NCBI RefSeq assembly: GCF_002008225.1
Contig: NZ_MRDH01000016.1
Coordinates: forward strand, 62,240 to 126,239
Direction of reading: 5' to 3'
Length of the DNA stretch: 64,000 nucleotides
Source of the DNA: Agrobacterium salinitolerans
GTDB lineage: Bacteria > Pseudomonadota > Alphaproteobacteria > Rhizobiales > Rhizobiaceae
Position 1 is the first letter of the stretch; each line of letters begins with the position of its first letter. Position numbers and translations under genes: made by a program. Of the stretch, positions 61,746-64,000 are shown piece by piece. Under the pieces are notes generated by a model. It saw nothing but the letters and a program-made list of their open reading frames with translations, had not been told where the DNA came from and searched no databases.

Positions 61746-61814
61746 CGTCGGCGCCTTTCATCTTTGGTGTGTCCGTTTCGATGGATAAAGATGTAACCTG
61801 CTTGATTGCCTCGC

Positions 61815-61830
61815 GGAATTGCAATATTCC
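61815..61830. promoter_or_regulatory. Candidate LysR box between the VOC operon and its divergent regulator
   Basis: GGAATTGCAATATTCC has complementary GGAAT and ATTCC ends around a TTGCAA core, in a 119-bp divergent promoter. It fits the loose T-N11-A rule for LysR regulators. Function is inferred from position. Confidence 0.45.
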
Positions 61831-61864
61831 TCTCGAATGAATTGCGATTTTTGAAATAATAGCG

Positions 61865-62764
61865 ATGAACGATTATAAAGCTCTCAAAACCTTCCTGATG
61901 GCGGCCGAAAAGCGCAACTTCGCGCAGGTCGCCCGCGAACTGGGCATGACGGCGGCTGCCGTCACCCGTGCAATTGCCGCGCTTGAAGACGATCTCGGTG
62001 TGCAATTATTCGTCCGCACCACCCGCCAGGTGTCGTTGACGACCAACGGCGCCGTCTTCGCCGCACAGATCCAGCCGGCGGTCGAGGCGCTGGAGAATGC
62101 CCGGCGCGATGTCCGCAACGCGCACAAGGCCGATGAGGGGCGCCTGAGGATCAGCGCGCCGACATGGCTCGGCAAGACGGTCCTTCCGCCGATCCTGTCC
62201 GGCTTCCGGGAACTCTATCCGAAAATGTGCTTCGAGATTTCGCTCTCGGACGGCCTGATCAATATCGTGGATGACGACTACGATCTGGCAATCCGCATTT
62301 CGTCGGCCCCATCGGACAAATTCACCATCTGGCGCAAGATCAGGGCCGTGCCGAGAATATTGGTGGCGGCCCCGGGCAGCCGGTTCACGCAGATGGAACA
62401 TCCGGGCGAACTGACCCCTGACGATTGCCTTGCCTATAGCGGCGAAAGCCGGCGGGAGAACTGGGTCCTGTCGGACGGCGGATCGAGCATCGCCATCTCG
62501 GCCGGCCGCGCATTCAGCGCCAATAATGGCGAGGTTCTGGCCGATATGGCGGCGGAAGGCGCCGGTGTGGCCATGCTGCCGGGATTTCACATTGCCGAAC
62601 ATATCCGCAGCGGCCGGCTCGTTCATGTCCTGCCTGACTGGGCTCCGCCGGAACTTTGGCTGACGCTTTATTATCCGCCCTATCAGGCACTGCCGCCCCG
62701 CATCGCGACTTTCTCGAAATTCTTCGAAGAGCAATTACCCGCGCATATGGTGATGCTGGGCTAG
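61865..62764 (+). CDS. LysR-family transcriptional regulator
   Basis: The protein has 299 residues. The helix-turn-helix reads FAQVARELGMTAAAVTRAIA, followed by LEDDLGVQLFVRTTRQVSLT. The effector domain is at about 90-299 (LRISAPTWLGKTVLPPILSG). The CrgA-like subgroup often controls divergent detoxification genes. The VOC dioxygenase operon is the likely target. Confidence 0.92.
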   Translation: MNDYKALKTFLMAAEKRNFAQVARELGMTAAAVTRAIAALEDDLGVQLFVRTTRQVSLTTNGAVFAAQIQPAVEALENARRDVRNAHKADEGRLRISAPTWLGKTVLPPILSGFRELYPKMCFEISLSDGLINIVDDDYDLAIRISSAPSDKFTIWRKIRAVPRILVAAPGSRFTQMEHPGELTPDDCLAYSGESRRENWVLSDGGSSIAISAGRAFSANNGEVLADMAAEGAGVAMLPGFHIAEHIRSGRLVHVLPDWAPPELWLTLYYPPYQALPPRIATFSKFFEEQLPAHMVMLG

Positions 62765-62844
62765 GGTCGCACCGCTGTTTTCTCCGGTCGGGACGGCCAC
62801 AATTCCTGCTCCGCGACGGGCCGGCTGACATTGCCCAAAAGCAA

Positions 62845-62893
62845 GGTCCCGGTGATCGGAGTCCGAAACCTCCGATCACCGGGACCAATTTTT
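62845..62893 (+). terminator. Rho-independent terminator after the LysR gene
   Basis: GGTCCCGGTGATCGGAG (62845-62861) and CTCCGATCACCGGGACC (62870-62886) form a perfect 17-bp stem with an 8-base loop, followed by AATTTTT. It lies 81 bases after the LysR stop. It could also limit read-through into the convergent chemoreceptor gene. Confidence 0.88.
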
Positions 62894-62946
62894 AGAGCCA
62901 CGCTTTCAGCGCCTCAGCTAAAGACGCCGTAAAGACAGGGCAAGGA

Positions 62947-64000
62947 TCAAAACTCCTCCCAATTGTCGGGGGCGGTATTCAACGCGGCATTGCCTGAAAA
63001 AGCAGCCCTTATCCTGCCGCCAAGCGCACGCGCGGGAGACGCTGTGGGCCTGTCGGCAACCGACGCCGTGCGCACGGGGGCGGAGGTCTCGCCATAACCG
63101 CCTTCGGACAGTTTGAACTGGGCGATCAGCCCGTTGAGCGAAGAGGCCTCGCGTGCAAGCCCGTGGCTGGCGGCGGTGCTTTCCTCCACCATGGCGGCGT
63201 TCTTCTGGGTGTCCTGATCCATCTGGTTCACGGCCGTATTGATCTGCTGAAGACCGGAGGATTGCTCCTGCGCCGATTCCGCGATGGCGGCGACGTGCCG
63301 GTTGATTTCCTGCACCTCCGTCACGATCAGTTCCAGCGCCTTGCCGGTTTCACCAACCAGCTGCACGCCTTGCTGAACCTGACCATTGGATGTCGTGATC
63401 AGGTTCTTGATCTCCTTGGCGGCGCCGGCGGATCGTTGCGCCAATTCGCGAACCTCCTGCGCGACAACGGCAAAACCCTTGCCCGCCTCACCGGCACGGG
63501 CAGCTTCCACGCCCGCATTCAGCGCCAGAAGGTTGGTCTGGAAGGCGATCTCGTCGATCACGCCGATGATGTTGGAAATCTCATTGGCGGATGTTGCGAT
63601 CTGCTCCATTGCGGCGACGGCCTGCTGCACCACCTCTCCGGATTTTTCAGCGCCGACTTTGGCGCGGCCGACGAGGAGACCCGCTTCCTGCGCCCGTTTC
63701 GTGGCGTCCTTCACCGTCGTGGTGATCTCTTCCAGCGCAGCCGCAGTCTCTTCAACGGCAGCCGCCTGCTGCTCCGTGCGCTTGGCCAGATCGTCCGCCG
63801 CAGACCTGATCTCATTGGCGCCGGCGTCGATACCGCGGGCGTTCTGCGCCACCTGGCTTAAGGTCGACTGCAACTGTTCCGCAGCCCGGTTGAAATCACC
63901 ACGTATACCGTCGAGACCGGAGACGAACGGCTGAACGATCCGGTAAGTAACGTCGCCCTGTGCTATTTTAGAAAGGGCCGTGGCAAGATTGTCGACGGCA
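62947..64000 (-). CDS. Methyl-accepting chemotaxis protein, C-terminal part (N-terminus outside window)
   Basis: The frame is open from the right edge to the stop at 62947, about 351 codons. A HAMP-like end (ATALSKIAQGDVTYRI) leads into the signalling domain. The hairpin tip EIAFQTNLLALNAGVEAARA and the flanking GKGFAVVAQEVRELAQRSAG are typical. The last residues are DNWEEF, which resembles the NWETF pentapeptide that tethers CheR and CheB. The sensor domain and membrane segments are outside the window. Confidence 0.92.
   Translation of the reverse strand, partial: AVDNLATALSKIAQGDVTYRIVQPFVSGLDGIRGDFNRAAEQLQSTLSQVAQNARGIDAGANEIRSAADDLAKRTEQQAAAVEETAAALEEITTTVKDATKRAQEAGLLVGRAKVGAEKSGEVVQQAVAAMEQIATSANEISNIIGVIDEIAFQTNLLALNAGVEAARAGEAGKGFAVVAQEVRELAQRSAGAAKEIKNLITTSNGQVQQGVQLVGETGKALELIVTEVQEINRHVAAIAESAQEQSSGLQQINTAVNQMDQDTQKNAAMVEESTAASHGLAREASSLNGLIAQFKLSEGGYGETSAPVRTASVADRPTASPARALGGRIRAAFSGNAALNTAPDNWEEF

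Noticed and set aside
1-64000. CRISPR arrays, phage genes, toxin-antitoxin pairs or integrase genes
   Set aside because: No regularly spaced repeats, recombinase motifs or typical small toxin/antitoxin gene pairs were seen anywhere in the window.

Overview
The window looks like a chromosomal segment of a Rhizobiaceae alphaproteobacterium, most likely Agrobacterium or a close Rhizobium relative. The reasons are a bioB-F-D-A-Z biotin operon with BioR-type TTATAGATAA boxes, a GlxA-type regulator beside soxBDAG, a UgpC-type sugar ABC transporter inside a sugar-acid operon, and dense high-GC coding. This assignment comes from gene content only. No rRNA, tRNA, CRISPR array, phage or intact insertion sequence was seen.

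Layout. (1) 1-7.7 kb: a probable N-methylglutamate / methylamine or sarcosine module. It has a class II glutamine amidotransferase (running off the left edge), an XRE-cupin regulator and a GlxA regulator on the minus strand, with soxB-D-A-G diverging on the plus strand. (2) 7.7-12.5 kb: a LacI regulator facing a decayed polyol or sugar operon. The transport-protein gene is cut off and one isomerase gene is frameshifted, while a Gfo/Idh oxidoreductase and a second TIM-barrel isomerase are intact. (3) 12.7-19.3 kb: a tripartite tricarboxylate transporter tctC-B-A, divergent from tctD-tctE and a third gene for a secreted solute-binding protein. (4) 19.3-30.8 kb: a sugar/sugar-acid catabolic block with an SDR, an IclR-SMP-30 fusion, an epimerase-type SDR, a complete ABC importer, an enolase-superfamily dehydratase and a DHDPS-family aldolase, with a 2-keto-3-deoxygalactonokinase and an SGNH hydrolase diverging across a 17-bp palindrome.

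(5) 30.9-38.1 kb: a TRAP-TAXI uptake operon (TAXI binding protein, fused permease, DUF1850) followed by a DctB-like sensor and DctD-like sigma-54 activator. A -24/-12 promoter and two upstream repeats lie in front. (6) 38.1-41.6 kb: an arsenic locus in which ACR3 and arsH survive only as fragments, followed by intact arsR, arsO and an arsK-like MFS exporter. (7) 41.8-47.0 kb: the biotin operon bioBFDAZ. (8) 47.3-51.8 kb: a periplasmic copper-handling operon. (9) 51.9-57.4 kb: two MFS exporters, a LysR regulator, a ProC-family reductase and DoxX. (10) 57.6-62.9 kb: a Tat-exported amidohydrolase, XapX, an isochorismatase-fold hydrolase and a ring-cleaving-type VOC dioxygenase, with a divergent LysR regulator. 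The right edge holds the C-terminal part of a chemoreceptor.

Most operons show 4-bp stop/start overlaps (ATGA or GTGA), which fix many start sites. The points most worth following are the regulator-enzyme fusion and its candidate operator, the TctDE-associated binding protein, the sigma-54-controlled TRAP-TAXI/DUF1850 module, gene decay in the ars and LacI-linked loci, and a BioR-type box inside the bioB reading frame.
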